Part shown: positions 1 through 5,843 of the stretch, piece by piece | Position numbering within the stretch: the first letter of the stretch is position 1 | Layout: the number at the start of each line of letters is the position of its first letter | Origin: Candidatus Cloacimonadota bacterium | GTDB lineage: Bacteria > Muiribacteriota > UBA6191 > JACPRK01 | Length of the DNA: 5,846 bases | Direction of reading: 5' to 3' | NCBI GenBank assembly: GCA_021772705.1 | Contig: JAJFLN010000120.1 | Span: forward strand, 1-5,846 | Notes under the pieces: generated by a model | The model's database searches: none | What the model was told of the DNA's origin: nothing | The model's input: the letters and a program-made list of their open reading frames with translations, nothing else | Made by a program: the position numbers and the translations under genes

Positions 1-85
1 GCTGGCTTCCTCCGGTCCGCATCTATCACTCCTTTCCGAAGCTCTACCCAACGTCAATACCCAAGGCAGGAGCCGGATGAGTTGA
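1..85 (+). pseudogene. Probable 3' end of a group II intron-encoded reverse transcriptase/maturase (partial)
   Basis: Only the last few codons of this gene could be inside the window. The frame that stops at 83-85 ends in NVNTQGRSRMS, and its stop lies inside intron domain V. Maturase genes of this intron type commonly end this way, because GAGCCGGATG of domain V is read as the final RSRM codons. Upstream of about position 50, a neighbouring frame (WLPPVRIYHSFPKLYP, positions 3-50) looks more like a maturase C-terminus than the frame that ends in the typical tail. This suggests a one-base frameshift near 45-50 and a decayed protein. With about 28 codons visible the call rests mainly on its position directly before domain V. 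It could also be non-coding domain IV sequence. Confidence 0.4.
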
Positions 86-140
86 AGCTCACGTCCGGAT
101 CTGTGCGGGGGGCGGCCCGTGAGGGCCGTCCTACCGCGAC
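1..140 (+). mobile_element. Group II intron, 3' end (domains V and VI), partial
   Basis: Positions 70-102 fold as domain V. A lower stem AGCCGGA/TCCGGAT is followed by a two-base CG bulge (92-93) on the 3' side, then an upper stem TGAGT/GCTCA closed by a TGAA loop. The AGC triad is at 71-73. Positions 108-135 fold as domain VI. CGGCCC (113-118) pairs with GGGCCG (123-128) around a GTGA tetraloop. G111-G112 pair with C130-C131 after a bulged T129. A133 is left unpaired as the expected lariat branch point. The element ends at 140 in GCGAC, so the branch point is seven bases from an AY 3' end, which is the family rule. The upper loop TGAA is not a GNRA tetraloop, and G72 faces A99 rather than the usual U. 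Both may be subclass variation or decay. The intron is on the strand opposite ectC and ends 41 bases past its stop codon. The rest lies outside the window. Confidence 0.85.
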
Positions 141-181
141 CAGATCCCGTGATGCACCCCGACGGATCGCCGGCCCAGGAC

Positions 182-595
182 TCAGCCTCGGCCTTCGGGC
201 CTGGTTTCGGGGCCGGTCGTGGAAGGGTACGCTCCGGTCTCATCGTGGACCTCTGTACCGACCACGGGGGGGGTGAAGACGCAGACCATCCGGAGCTCTG
301 TCACTGCCGTAAGGACGTGGCGATCGTGGCGGTCGAGGGCGTAGACCGTGCCCGGGACCAAGGGGTGAACTTCGCCCGTGGCCAGGTCCTTCACGTGGCC
401 CGTGCCCTCGATGCAGTAGACCGCCTCCAGGTGGTGGCGGTACTCCATCTCGGTGCTCGTTCCGGCCCGGATCAGGGTGTCGTGGAGCGAGAATCCCATT
501 CCCTCGTCCCTGAGGAGCAGCCGGCGACTCGTCCAGTGGGGCGTGCTCACCTCCCGGTCTGTTCCGATGACGTCGGAGAGCTTCTTCACAATCAT
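182..595 (-). CDS. ectC: L-ectoine synthase EctC
   Basis: This 137-residue cupin enzyme performs the last step of ectoine formation: water elimination and ring closure of N-gamma-acetyl-diaminobutyrate in the cytoplasm. The length is normal for the family. The cupin core is clear (HHLEAVYCIEGTG at 54-66, then VPGTVYALDRHDRH at 80-93). The expected metal ligands are all present as Glu57, Tyr85 and His93. Residues known in the family to contact substrate or product are also present: Trp21, Arg25, Thr40, Tyr52, His55, Asp91, Cys105, Phe107 and Glu115. The numbering coincides with the Paenibacillus lautus enzyme as I recall it. The ATG is preceded by AAAGGA at a spacing of 8. It is the last gene of the minus-strand unit, 31 bases after ectA, and surely co-transcribed with it. 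Its C-terminal codons contain a GGCC-TTCG-GGCC hairpin (190-201), which could help end transcription. Confidence 0.98.
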   Translation of the reverse strand: MIVKKLSDVIGTDREVSTPHWTSRRLLLRDEGMGFSLHDTLIRAGTSTEMEYRHHLEAVYCIEGTGHVKDLATGEVHPLVPGTVYALDRHDRHVLTAVTELRMVCVFTPPVVGTEVHDETGAYPSTTGPETRPEGRG

Positions 596-626
596 TGTGT
601 TCGTCCTTTCCAGGGAGCCCGGGGGT

Positions 627-1238
627 TCACTTGCGGTGGCGTTTCAACGGGCCAACGCGGAATAGGTGCTCAGGCTCGTGCTGACGGGACTTGAACAACC
701 CCGAGGAGATCCAGGGCGTCACATCGCAGTGGGCCCGGTGATCCCGGGCCAGAGACTGAAAGAGCTTTCTCGATGGGATGTTCGACGGTGTCACGGTGGT
801 CTCCAGGTACCGGACTTCCCGGCAAGCCGATACGGAGATCAGCACATGAAGCAGCTTCTTCGCGATGCCCCGGCCCCTCAGGCTCTCCTCCATTCCGATC
901 TGCCACAGGAACATCACGTCCTCCTTTAGCGGCGGCCGATAGGCCGTGGCGAACCCGACGACCCGCCCCTCGTTCTCGACGACCACACAGGTGTCGGCAA
1001 AGTGGCTGCAGAGGATCAGGTAGGCGTAGCAAGAGTTCTCGTCCAGCACGCCGGAGTCCTTCACGATCTTCCAGATCGAGTGACCGTCCTCGATCCGGGG
1101 ATGGCGGAACTCGAGGCCGTTCCAGCTCAGGAGCGAGTTCCCCGTCGAGGGCCGGGGCCGATGCATGGCGCGGGCGGGCGTCGGTGTGGCCGCCGGCCCG
1201 GTTACCGGCACAGGAGTCTGCAGGATGGATTCGTTCAT
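627..1238 (-). CDS. ectA: L-2,4-diaminobutyric acid N-gamma-acetyltransferase EctA
   Basis: EctA transfers an acetyl group from acetyl-CoA to the gamma-amino group of diaminobutyrate, giving the precursor cyclised by EctC. The 203-residue protein is a GNAT-fold acetyltransferase. It shows LDENSCYAYL (65-74), the substrate-side segment typical of EctA; FLWQIG (110-115); the acetyl-CoA pyrophosphate loop RGRGIAKKLL (121-130); LETTVTPSN (145-153); and the C-terminal HEPEHLFRVGP block. The family-like core starts near residue 42. The first 40 residues are rich in Pro, Ala and Thr and look disordered. Family members vary greatly there, so this is a variable extension and not a separate domain. The start is supported by GAGGTG (1243-1248) at a spacing of 4; the next Met (residue 25) has no comparable support seen. 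It lies 46 bases after ask_ect and 31 before ectC, in one operon. Confidence 0.97.
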   Translation of the reverse strand: MNESILQTPVPVTGPAATPTPARAMHRPRPSTGNSLLSWNGLEFRHPRIEDGHSIWKIVKDSGVLDENSCYAYLILCSHFADTCVVVENEGRVVGFATAYRPPLKEDVMFLWQIGMEESLRGRGIAKKLLHVLISVSACREVRYLETTVTPSNIPSRKLFQSLARDHRAHCDVTPWISSGLFKSRQHEPEHLFRVGPLKRHRK

Positions 1239-1284
1239 GGGTCACCTCGTGGGTCAGGGGGAGTGAAGAAACAGGGAGAGAGTG

Positions 1285-2844
1285 TCAGGCGGCAGCTCGG
1301 CGGATCTCGTCGAATCCGCGTCCGCCGTCACCGCCCGGCTCCTCCTGCAAACGCTTCCAGGTGTGGGAATACAAGGGGTGGTCCTCCCGGTCCCGGACCA
1401 GCTCGCGGTGGAGCAGGCCGCAGAGCTCGTCCACCCGGTCGGCATCGGCGACGTAGCTGACGCTGCGATCGTTGGCGGCGTGGGAAACCAGGTGCAGCTC
1501 CGTGTCGCCCAGCGCCTCCAGCGCCATCGCGACGCGGGGCAGCTCTCCGCCCACCTCCGTGCCGACCAGGCTGACGGAGCCCACGTCGCGGCGCAGCTCC
1601 GGCTCGCAGACCCGGGCCAAGTCTTGAATCAGCCCGTCCAGGCTGTCGCCCAGCTCCGGGTACGCCGACAGGTCGATGGTGGCGCGGATCTCCTCCGGGG
1701 AGCTGGCGACCAGATCCATGGAGAGGCCCCGGTTCCCGAAGCAGGAAGCCACCTCCGACATGAAGCTCACCGGCTGCCAGGTCGGCTCCCGCCGCATGGA
1801 GACGAGGCAGAGCTTCTTCCTGGAGATCACCGACTTGATCCCGACCTCATCGGTGTCCGGTCGGGTCACGACTCGCGTCCCCTTGACCTCCGGGCGCCGC
1901 GTCCAGCCCATGCTCAGAGGTATCTCCCGAGTCCGAAGGGGTTCGAGGGAGCGGGGGTGGAGGACCTTTCCTCCAAGGAAGGCGATGGTCTCGGCCTCCG
2001 CATGGGTGAGGGTCCGGAGCAGCCGAGCGTCGTCGTGTTCGTTCGGGTTGGTCGTGAAGACCCCCGGCACGTCGGTCCACACCTCGAGTCTGTCCGCTTC
2101 CAGCCGAGACGCCAGACAGGCCGCCGAGGTATCAGACCCACCTCGGCCGAGGAGAACGGTCTCGCCGTTCTCGTTGGATGCGATGAAACCCTGGGTGATC
2201 CAGGCCGGTCCGCCAACCGAGGCGAGGCCCCGGGTGAGTGCTTCATCTGGATTGTGATGGCAGGACGCCGAGAGGTAGTCCTCGCTCGGCCCCGAGCTGT
2301 CCGGCTCCCTCGCCGAGACCAGCAGCTCCCTCGCATCGATCCAGGTCCCGCCGAGGCCGACCCGGTTCAGGTAGGCGGCGCCGAGGCGCGTCGAGAGGAG
2401 CTCGCCGGTGGCCATGGCCTCGGCCCAGACTCGAGGAGGCGTGCGGTCGTGTCTGCGGGCTTCGTGAAGGAGGTTCAAGAGCCTGGCCAGGTCCTCCGCC
2501 AGGAGCCACTTCGCTTCGATCTCGAGCTCCCGTCCCAGCTTCAGGTGCCGATCCTCGATGCCCCGGACCAGGTCCCAGAGCCCCGGTCCGCCGGAGGAAT
2601 GCCGAAGGGTCTCCTCCAGGAGATTCGAGATGCCCGACAGGGCCGAACAGACGAGGAGAGGGCGGATTCCACAGCCGAGGCTTTCCTCCACTATCCGCCT
2701 GATGTTCTTCCAGCTGGAGGCGGTGGAGACGCTGGTCCCGCCGAACTTCAGCACTCTCCAGGAGGGCTGTGGAGGTTCGTCGGGAGAGGTGTACTCCTTC
2801 TCGACAGTTTGAATTCTCATACCGCTCTTGGATGCTGGATTCAT
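1285..2844 (-). CDS. ask_ect: Ectoine-type aspartate kinase (Ask_Ect)
   Basis: This enzyme phosphorylates L-aspartate with ATP, the entry step towards aspartate-beta-semialdehyde, the substrate of EctB. The 519-residue protein has the amino-acid kinase fold. KFGGTS is at 33-38, ATGELLSTRL at 145-154, GRGGSDTSA at 233-241, WTDVPGVFTTNP at 256-267 and LHP at 295-297. From about 340 to 490 there is a regulatory region of tandem ACT type, beginning near VISRKKLCLVSM. The first 28 residues precede the kinase core and resemble nothing I know. The ATG at 2844 is supported by TGAGGT (2851-2856) at a spacing of 6; Met9 is a weaker alternative. Being first in the operon with ectA and ectC identifies it as the specialised ectoine paralogue, which in other bacteria is reported to be less feedback-inhibited than the lysine/threonine enzymes. 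Whether that holds here cannot be read from sequence. A LysC-type housekeeping role is the alternative. Confidence 0.93.
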   Translation of the reverse strand: MNPASKSGMRIQTVEKEYTSPDEPPQPSWRVLKFGGTSVSTASSWKNIRRIVEESLGCGIRPLLVCSALSGISNLLEETLRHSSGGPGLWDLVRGIEDRHLKLGRELEIEAKWLLAEDLARLLNLLHEARRHDRTPPRVWAEAMATGELLSTRLGAAYLNRVGLGGTWIDARELLVSAREPDSSGPSEDYLSASCHHNPDEALTRGLASVGGPAWITQGFIASNENGETVLLGRGGSDTSAACLASRLEADRLEVWTDVPGVFTTNPNEHDDARLLRTLTHAEAETIAFLGGKVLHPRSLEPLRTREIPLSMGWTRRPEVKGTRVVTRPDTDEVGIKSVISRKKLCLVSMRREPTWQPVSFMSEVASCFGNRGLSMDLVASSPEEIRATIDLSAYPELGDSLDGLIQDLARVCEPELRRDVGSVSLVGTEVGGELPRVAMALEALGDTELHLVSHAANDRSVSYVADADRVDELCGLLHRELVRDREDHPLYSHTWKRLQEEPGGDGGRGFDEIRRAAA

Positions 2845-2932
2845 GACTTTACCTCAGGGTTGGGCGTGGCCGAGCTGGATTCCGGGACATTGCAGATGTT
2901 ATGATTACCATACTATTGATTGTTACAACAAC

Positions 2933-2938
2933 TATAAT
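2933..2938 (+). promoter_or_regulatory. Candidate -10 element of the ectB promoter
   Basis: A perfect TATAAT sits in the AT-rich block, 75 bases before the proposed ectB start. The six-base windows at spacings of 16 to 19 match TTGACA at no more than two positions, and there is no TGn extension. On sequence alone this is half of a sigma-70 promoter. Chance occurrence in an AT-rich block is possible. Confidence 0.45.
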
Positions 2939-3002
2939 ATGAAAACCCATTGCAGAAGCAAGTATGGATCGCCAGCAGGATCCGGTCGAGGGCCCGCCGG
3001 CC

Positions 3003-3009
3003 AGGAGGT
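3003..3009 (+). promoter_or_regulatory. Ribosome binding site that decides the ectB start
   Basis: AGGAGGT lies 4 bases before the GTG at 3014, a near-perfect anti-16S match at good spacing. The upstream in-frame ATGs have no comparable site. The ATG at 2828 would overlap the ask_ect start, and the ATG at 2939 directly follows the TATAAT element. The GTG start also gives a protein whose N-terminus lines up with other EctB proteins. Confidence 0.85.
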
Positions 3010-3013
3010 CTCC

Positions 3014-4258
3014 GTGGAGACAATCGAACAGCTCGAATCCAACGTCCGCAGCTACGTCCGATCATTTCCGACAGTGTTTGTCAGCGCCCGAGGCCACGTG
3101 ATGATCGACAGGGCCGGAAAGGAGTACATCGATTTCTTCGCTGGCGCCGGGACCTTGAACTACGGGCACAACAACCCCAGGTTGCGGGAAGCGCTCCTCT
3201 CATATCTCAGCTCCGAGGGGATCACCCACAGTCTCGACATGGCCACGGGGGCCAAGATCCAGTTCCTGGAGACGCTGAACGAGGTGATCCTCCAGCCGAG
3301 GAAGATGTACTACAAGGTGATGTTCCCGGGTCCCACGGGGACCAACGCCGTGGAGTCGGCCCTCAAGCTGGCCCGGAAGGTCACGGGCCGGACTCAAGTG
3401 ATCGCCTTCACCAACGGCTTCCACGGTATGACCCTCGGCTCCCTGGCCCTGACCTGCAACGGGAAGAAGCGGAGGGGAGCGGGGGTGACGTTGAGTGACG
3501 TCACCCACGCCCCCTACGATGGCTACCTCGGCGAGGGTGTCGACACGGCAGCGGCCCTGGACCGGCAGCTGTCGGACCCCAGCGGCGGCCTCAACGCGCC
3601 GGCGGCCATCGTCGTTGAGACAGTCCAGGGCGAAGGCGGGATCAACGTCGCATCGGCGAAGTGGCTCCGGAAGATCCAGGACGTGGCGCGGAAGCACGGA
3701 GCGTTGCTTGTCCTGGACGACATCCAGGTCGGCTGCGGCAGGACCGGTCCATTCTTCAGCTTCGAAGAGTTCGGCCTCGACCCAGACCTGATCTGCCTCT
3801 CCAAGTCTCTCTCTGGCTACGGGTTCCCCTTCGCCATTCTGCTGCTGAAGGGCAAGCACGATATCTGGGAGCCCGGCGAGCACAACGGGACCTTCCGGGG
3901 GTTCAATCCGGCCATGGTGACGGCCACGACGGCGTTGAAGCTCTACTGGAGCTCCGACGAGCTGAGCCAGTCCGTCAAGAAGAAGGGCGAGCTGATCCGG
4001 GAGCGGCTGGGCGCGATGGCGAGCCGGTGGGGGGGGCAGGTCCGGGGCCGGGGCCTCGTCCAGGGTCTGGCCCTCCCCGACCCCTCTCATGCCGGCGCCA
4101 TCTCAGCCGCCGCCTTTCGTCGGGGCCTCATCGCCGAGACCTCCGGCTCCCGGGATCAGGTGCTGAAACTGCTGCCTCCCCTGACCCTGCCGGAGAAGGA
4201 TCTGATGAAGGGCCTGGACATCCTGGAGGAGGCTGCCGGAGAGGTCGTGCACGGCTGA
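3014..4258 (+). CDS. ectB: L-2,4-diaminobutyrate transaminase EctB
   Basis: EctB converts aspartate-beta-semialdehyde to L-2,4-diaminobutyrate with glutamate as amino donor, the committed step of ectoine synthesis. With the GTG start it has 414 residues, close to the usual length of about 420. It is a class III, PLP-dependent aminotransferase. It shows AGAGTLNYGHNNP (43-55), the phosphate-binding GPTGTNAVE (106-114), NGFHGMT (134-140), ETVQGEGGIN (202-211), LDDIQVGCGRTG (234-245, with Asp235 expected to hold the PLP ring nitrogen), SKSLSGYG (263-270, Lys264 the Schiff-base lysine) and NGTFRGFNP. The N-terminal LESNVRSYVRSFP is typical of EctB rather than of other class III enzymes. In-frame codons back to 2828 are unlike the family and are judged to be untranslated leader. 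It is the only plus-strand pathway gene, divergent from ask_ect and convergent with ectD, an unusual position for ectB. Confidence 0.97.
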   Translation: METIEQLESNVRSYVRSFPTVFVSARGHVMIDRAGKEYIDFFAGAGTLNYGHNNPRLREALLSYLSSEGITHSLDMATGAKIQFLETLNEVILQPRKMYYKVMFPGPTGTNAVESALKLARKVTGRTQVIAFTNGFHGMTLGSLALTCNGKKRRGAGVTLSDVTHAPYDGYLGEGVDTAAALDRQLSDPSGGLNAPAAIVVETVQGEGGINVASAKWLRKIQDVARKHGALLVLDDIQVGCGRTGPFFSFEEFGLDPDLICLSKSLSGYGFPFAILLLKGKHDIWEPGEHNGTFRGFNPAMVTATTALKLYWSSDELSQSVKKKGELIRERLGAMASRWGGQVRGRGLVQGLALPDPSHAGAISAAAFRRGLIAETSGSRDQVLKLLPPLTLPEKDLMKGLDILEEAAGEVVHG

Positions 4259-4347
4259 ACCGGCGCTTCGGTCCCGAGGCCGACGCCAGCCCCAGGACTC
4301 GCCTGGCCTTCCAGCGCGGAGGAGGGGCTCACGGGCGTCGCGCCGCC
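4259..4347. other. Convergent ectB/ectD intergenic spacer
   Basis: These 89 bases lie between the stop codons of two convergent genes, where a bidirectional terminator would be expected. The best hairpin I can see is short: CCAGG-ACTCG-CCTGG at 4292-4306, followed by CCTT. There is no T-tract on either strand. Termination may be Rho-dependent, or the two transcripts may overlap at their 3' ends. Confidence 0.5.
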
Positions 4348-5274
4348 TCAGGCATGTGGTGCCGCCGGGATCGAGCTCCGGATCGGAGCGACCGGTTCCA
4401 GAGGCACCGGATCCCGTTCGGCCAGAAAAGAGGGCCTGGGAGCCTGTCCGGTGAAGGGCTCCACGGGCAGGTTCTCCATGCTGTTGAACACGAAGAAGGC
4501 ACTGTGTCTGGGATAGGGTGAGATGTTCCCCGCCGAGCCGTGTATCAGGTTGCAGTCGAAGAGGAGGATCGATCCGCTCGGACCCTTGGGTGCGACGAGC
4601 CCGAAACGATGGACCAGATCCGTGAGGGCGTCGGTGGAGGGGACGCCGACCTCCTGCTTGCGGAGCGAGGCCCGGTAATGATCCTTCGGAGTCTCACCCA
4701 CAGTCCGGACATATAGCTTCTGCGACCCGGGCATGACCATGACCGGTCCGTTGAACTCGTTGTTGTCCGACAGCAGAACCGAGATGCTCAGAGCCCGAGG
4801 AAGAGGAAGACCGTCTTCGATGTGCCAGGTCTCGAAGTCGGAATGCCAGTAGAATTCCTTGCCCAGGAACCCGGGCTTCAGGTTGATCCGGGACTGATGG
4901 ATGTAGACTTGGCCACCGAGAAGTTGCTGGGCCGGTCCCAGGAGTCGCGGGTCCCGCACCAGCCGATCGTAGATCGAGCTGGTCTTGTGAATCCGAAACA
5001 CGGATCGGACAACGTCGGAGTCGGGCTCCCGGACCAGGTCTTCGGGTTCCACGCCCTCACCGCCGGCCAGACGCCGGGCCTCGACGAGGAATTCATCCAC
5101 CTCCGCTGGCGTCAGCAAGCTCTCGAGAAAGAGAAAGCCCTCCTTATCGTAATGCTTGCTCTGCTCCGGAGCCAGGGGGCTGCCGCCCTCACCCCAGACG
5201 ACCGGGTCCGGCCGCTCGACTGTTTCACATTTCCGGCCCTGCCGGGACCTGTAGAAGTCGTTGCTGTTGTCCAT
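4348..5274 (-). CDS. ectD: Ectoine 5-hydroxylase EctD
   Basis: EctD is an Fe(II)- and 2-oxoglutarate-dependent dioxygenase that converts ectoine to 5-hydroxyectoine. The 308-residue length fits the family (about 300). The family signature FYWHSDFETWHIEDGLP (141-157) is intact and supplies His144 and Asp146 as iron ligands. The third ligand is His245 in LLFDCNLIHGS (237-247), and Arg256 shortly after is the expected 2-oxoglutarate anchor. HQSRINLKPGF (126-136) and FNGPVMVMPGS (174-184) are further family blocks. All catalytic residues expected are present, so it should be active. I chose the ATG at 5274 because AAGGAG (5283-5288) precedes it by 8 bases and because the longer frame to 5400 adds 42 Arg-rich residues absent from known EctD proteins. 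It is separated from the other minus-strand genes by ectB, so it probably has its own promoter. Confidence 0.97.
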   Translation of the reverse strand: MDNSNDFYRSRQGRKCETVERPDPVVWGEGGSPLAPEQSKHYDKEGFLFLESLLTPAEVDEFLVEARRLAGGEGVEPEDLVREPDSDVVRSVFRIHKTSSIYDRLVRDPRLLGPAQQLLGGQVYIHQSRINLKPGFLGKEFYWHSDFETWHIEDGLPLPRALSISVLLSDNNEFNGPVMVMPGSQKLYVRTVGETPKDHYRASLRKQEVGVPSTDALTDLVHRFGLVAPKGPSGSILLFDCNLIHGSAGNISPYPRHSAFFVFNSMENLPVEPFTGQAPRPSFLAERDPVPLEPVAPIRSSIPAAPHA

Positions 5275-5400
5275 GAACAATTCTCCTTCCCGTGTTCTTT
5301 TTTGTCCTCCAACAGCCCTGCGCTCGTCTACTTCGGCCCGCCGGCGCGTTCCCTGCGGAGCGACTGGCTCCGGCGATCGAACGAGGGGCCATGAGATCAC
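5275..5400 (-). promoter_or_regulatory. ectD leader and probable promoter region
   Basis: This stretch is upstream of ectD and, because ectB is transcribed towards ectD, it is the likely place for ectD control signals. An A-rich patch (minus strand AAAAAAG, around 5297-5303) lies between two purine-rich ribosome-site-like sequences. I found no convincing -35/-10 pair here or in the next 150 bases upstream. Confidence 0.35.
5283..5288 (-). promoter_or_regulatory. Ribosome binding site that decides the ectD start
   Basis: On the minus strand AAGGAG lies 8 bases before the ATG at 5274. A second purine-rich GGAGGA (5305-5310) sits further upstream, across a run of six A residues, and has no start codon at a usable distance. 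The site favours the 308-residue protein over the longer frame. Confidence 0.8.
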
Positions 5401-5795
5401 GCAACTGGGGCTCTCCCGCAGAGTTGTAGCCCGATCTCAGGACGGTTGGAGGAGCCATGATACCATGTCACCTGCAACCATCGCTCGACGAATGGATGCA
5501 TTGGCAATCAATTGACGGCAGAGCCTCCGATATCCAGGCGGATCTTCCAGGACATTCAGACGCTCGAGGTGCGTGAACTCGAGCCCCGATGTGCCATGCT
5601 CGATCATCGGCGGGGCCGCGCGACGCAGCTGACCGCGACGCGCTGACCGATTCCGGCTCGTTCCGGCCGTCGCCCCTCCACCCAGACCCGGGTGCGGTGC
5701 TAGGCCCAATGCCGGTGAGATAAGACGGATTTTGTTGTAGTGGGGCTCTACCCTGAGGCATCCATGCATCGTTGAGAAGAGCCTTGAATAAAGGA
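5401..5795. other. Unassigned intergenic sequence
   Basis: No gene can be supported here. Two overlapping open frames on the minus strand (5437-5769 and a TTG-initiated one to 5824) lack a ribosome binding site and have no recognisable motifs. Parts of the translations, such as VPLFKALLNDAWMPQGR and LEFTHLERLNVLEDPPGYRRLCRQLI, look protein-like but match no family I know. They could be relics of a disrupted gene or chance products of GC-rich DNA. A short CACCC/GGGTG hairpin lies at 5679-5694. Confidence 0.5.
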
Positions 5796-5843
5796 ACAGG
5801 CACCTGCAAGCTGGTCGTGTTCAAGCGGCCAGGAGGTGCCTGT
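5796..5843. repeat. Perfect 10-bp inverted repeat at the right edge
   Basis: ACAGGCACCT (5796-5805) is repeated inverted as AGGTGCCTGT (5834-5843) around a 28-base loop. Inside the loop CTGG (5811-5814) can pair with CCAG (5829-5832), which lengthens the stem with an asymmetric bulge. It could be a terminator for a gene entering from the right, a protein binding site or part of a mobile element end. No T-tract follows within the window, and the sequence stops three bases later. Confidence 0.65.

Larger units (their letters stand above)
2845..3013. promoter_or_regulatory. Divergent ask_ect/ectB control region
   Basis: These 169 bases separate the start codons of ask_ect and ectB and must hold the promoters of both units. 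Positions 2888-2947 are markedly AT-rich compared with the GC-rich genes on either side. On the plus strand a perfect TATAAT lies at 2933-2938, which would give an ectB leader of roughly 70 bases. No good -35 box is found 16-19 bases before it; TTGATT at 2916 is only 11 bases upstream. Activator dependence or another sigma factor is therefore possible. For ask_ect, TTGTTG or TTGTAA on the minus strand could be -35 elements but the matching -10 is weak. An odd palindrome TTGT-T-ACAA (2920-2928) and a 9-base direct repeat CATTGCAGA (2888-2896 and 2948-2956) are candidate regulator sites. No terminator-like structure was noticed. Confidence 0.75.

Noticed and set aside
1282..2904. A long 540-codon open frame on the plus strand opposite ask_ect
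   Set aside because: It is the antisense shadow of a gene with all aspartate kinase motifs on the minus strand. Its translation has no family motifs, as is common in GC-rich DNA.
3200..4090. A 296-codon minus-strand frame opposite ectB
   Set aside because: ectB on the plus strand carries every class III aminotransferase motif; the minus frame is a low-complexity shadow.
4292..4306. Terminator between ectB and ectD
   Set aside because: The stem is only five base pairs and has no T-tract, so I did not call it a terminator.
5275..5400. An N-terminal extension of EctD of 42 residues starting at 5400
   Set aside because: It is Arg-rich and unlike known EctD proteins, and a good Shine-Dalgarno sequence precedes the internal ATG at 5274.
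5679..5694. CACCC/GGGTG hairpin upstream of ectD
   Set aside because: A five-base stem in GC-rich sequence is expected by chance, and nothing around it suggests a function.
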